Positions 6,259 through 7,139 of a stretch of DNA of 7,139 bases are shown in pieces. Source of the stretch: Desulfobacula sp. (lineage in GTDB: Bacteria; Desulfobacterota; Desulfobacteria; Desulfobacterales; Desulfobacteraceae); the NCBI GenBank assembly GCA_029940235.1, contig JAOZRI010000114.1:1-7139 (forward strand). Reading direction: 5' to 3'. The notes under the pieces were generated by a model. It ran no database searches. It saw only the letters and a program-made list of their open reading frames with translations, and was not told the DNA's origin. The translations under genes and the position numbers were made by a program. Within the stretch, counting starts at the first letter, position 1. Every line of letters begins with the position of its first letter.

Positions 6259-7139
6259 ATGGGTATTTTTGAGATTAAAAATGAATATGACATCATTGTA
6301 GCTGGGGGCGGTATCACCGGTGCCGGTGTATTTTACGAAGCCGTGCAAAGAGGTTATAAAGTTCTTCTGCTTGAAGCCAGGGATTTTGCCTGGGGTACAT
6401 CAAGCAGATCTTCCAAGATGGTTCATGGTGGCCTGCGATATCTTAAGCAGGGTAAACTTTTTTTAACAAAAGAAGCTGTTAAGCAGCGAGAGTTGTTATT
6501 AAAGGAATATCCAGGTCTTGTAACTCCTTTAAAATATGTTATGCCTGTTTTTTCCCATTATGGTCCCTCCATGCTTGCCATGAAAGCAGGGCTTACCATT
6601 TACAGTTTTATGGCAGGGGAAAAGCAGCATGAAATTTATACAAAAGCCCAGGCTATTGATAAAATTTCAGGAATCAGGCAGGAGAATCTTGTTTCAGCTG
6701 TTGGATTTAAAGATGCCCAGGTGGATGATGCCAGACTTGTTTTAAGATTGATTGATGAAGGAAAATTGCTGGGTGGTATGGCGCTCAATTATACCAGAGT
6801 AACAGGGATTAAAAGAGATAAAAAAAGATGCGTTACTGCTGTTAAGATCAAGGATGAAGAGTCAGGTGTATCATCTGAAATTAAAACCAAGGTAGTTATC
6901 AACGCAACAGGGGCATTTGCAGAAAAGCTGCATCCCTCTGCGCAAAAAGGTTTTCACATACGACCATTAAGGGGAAGTCATCTGATTTTCCCACAAAAAT
7001 TATTTCCTTTGATACAGGTTATAAGCTTTATTCACCCCCAGGATTTACGACCTGTTTTTTTATTTCCATGGGAAGGCTGTATTGTCCTTGGTACAACAGA
7101 TGTTGACCATAATCAGGATATTGAGGTTGAGCCTTTTGT
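6259..7139 (+). CDS. glpD: FAD-dependent glycerol-3-phosphate dehydrogenase, N-terminal part (cut by right edge)
   Basis: The family oxidises sn-glycerol 3-phosphate to dihydroxyacetone phosphate at the membrane and feeds electrons to the quinone pool. The window holds 293 codons of a protein of about 500 residues in E. coli. Visible landmarks are the FAD-binding GGGITGAG at residues 16-23 with acidic E39 ending the second strand, GTSSRSSKMVHGGLRYL at 46-62, VDDARLVLRLID at 155-166, NATGAFAEKL at 215-224, RPLRGSHLIFP at 235-245, and FPWEGCIVLGTTDVDH at 269-284. These align along the length with E. coli GlpD. The ATG at 6259 is preceded by an in-frame TAA at 6253, so the frame cannot extend far upstream. 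There is no clear ribosome binding site. The gene diverges from the kinase across 151 bases. The C-terminal part is not visible, so GlpD and GlpA forms and substrate specificity cannot be fully separated. I infer a respiratory or catabolic role in glycerol phosphate use. Confidence 0.9.
   Translation, partial: MGIFEIKNEYDIIVAGGGITGAGVFYEAVQRGYKVLLLEARDFAWGTSSRSSKMVHGGLRYLKQGKLFLTKEAVKQRELLLKEYPGLVTPLKYVMPVFSHYGPSMLAMKAGLTIYSFMAGEKQHEIYTKAQAIDKISGIRQENLVSAVGFKDAQVDDARLVLRLIDEGKLLGGMALNYTRVTGIKRDKKRCVTAVKIKDEESGVSSEIKTKVVINATGAFAEKLHPSAQKGFHIRPLRGSHLIFPQKLFPLIQVISFIHPQDLRPVFLFPWEGCIVLGTTDVDHNQDIEVEPF

Noticed and set aside
1..7139. A defence system, phage or mobile element
   Set aside because: No transposase, integrase, toxin-antitoxin pair, nuclease or effector-like gene and no CRISPR-type repeat was seen; the genes are metabolic, translation-related or signalling, with uniform AT-rich composition.

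Overview
The window looks like a stretch of ordinary chromosome from an AT-rich Gram-negative bacterium. The best guess is a sulfate reducer of the Desulfobacterales (Desulfobacter/Desulfobacula type). The basis is a large uncharacterised protein that resembles a family I recall from that group (DUF6178), a bacterial-type glutaminyl-tRNA synthetase, and a multi-spanning hybrid sensor kinase of a style common there. This placement is recalled from family knowledge and was not searched. No RNA genes, CRISPR arrays, insertion sequences or phage genes were seen.

Layout. Five genes lie on the minus strand and read from right to left: a hybrid sensor histidine kinase (3924-6107), an XTP/dITP pyrophosphatase of the RdgB/HAM1 family (3148-3819), a small nitroreductase-family flavoprotein (2546-3151), a 589-residue protein of unknown function (696-2465), and the first 226 codons of glnS (1-679, running off the left edge). 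On the plus strand, diverging from the kinase, is the first part of a glycerol-3-phosphate dehydrogenase (6259-7139, running off the right edge). The only gaps are 680-695, 2466-2545, 3820-3923 and 6108-6258, so no stretch above 300 bases lacks a gene.

How the genes relate. rdgB and the nitroreductase gene overlap by four bases (ATGA), with a strong ribosome binding site inside the end of rdgB, so they are almost certainly translated together. The unknown gene and glnS are 16 bases apart and probably cotranscribed. The 104-base gap between the kinase and rdgB holds a long imperfect inverted repeat. The 151-base divergent region between the kinase and the dehydrogenase holds a small palindrome and candidate promoters. 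RdgB (nucleotide-pool cleaning) and GlnRS (tRNA charging) are housekeeping. The kinase has no separate response-regulator partner in view, but carries its own receiver domain.

I did not find a convincing new multi-gene system. The most useful leads are the unknown protein next to glnS, the structured kinase-rdgB intergenic region, the possible leaderless start of the dehydrogenase, and the unclassified membrane sensor domain of the kinase.
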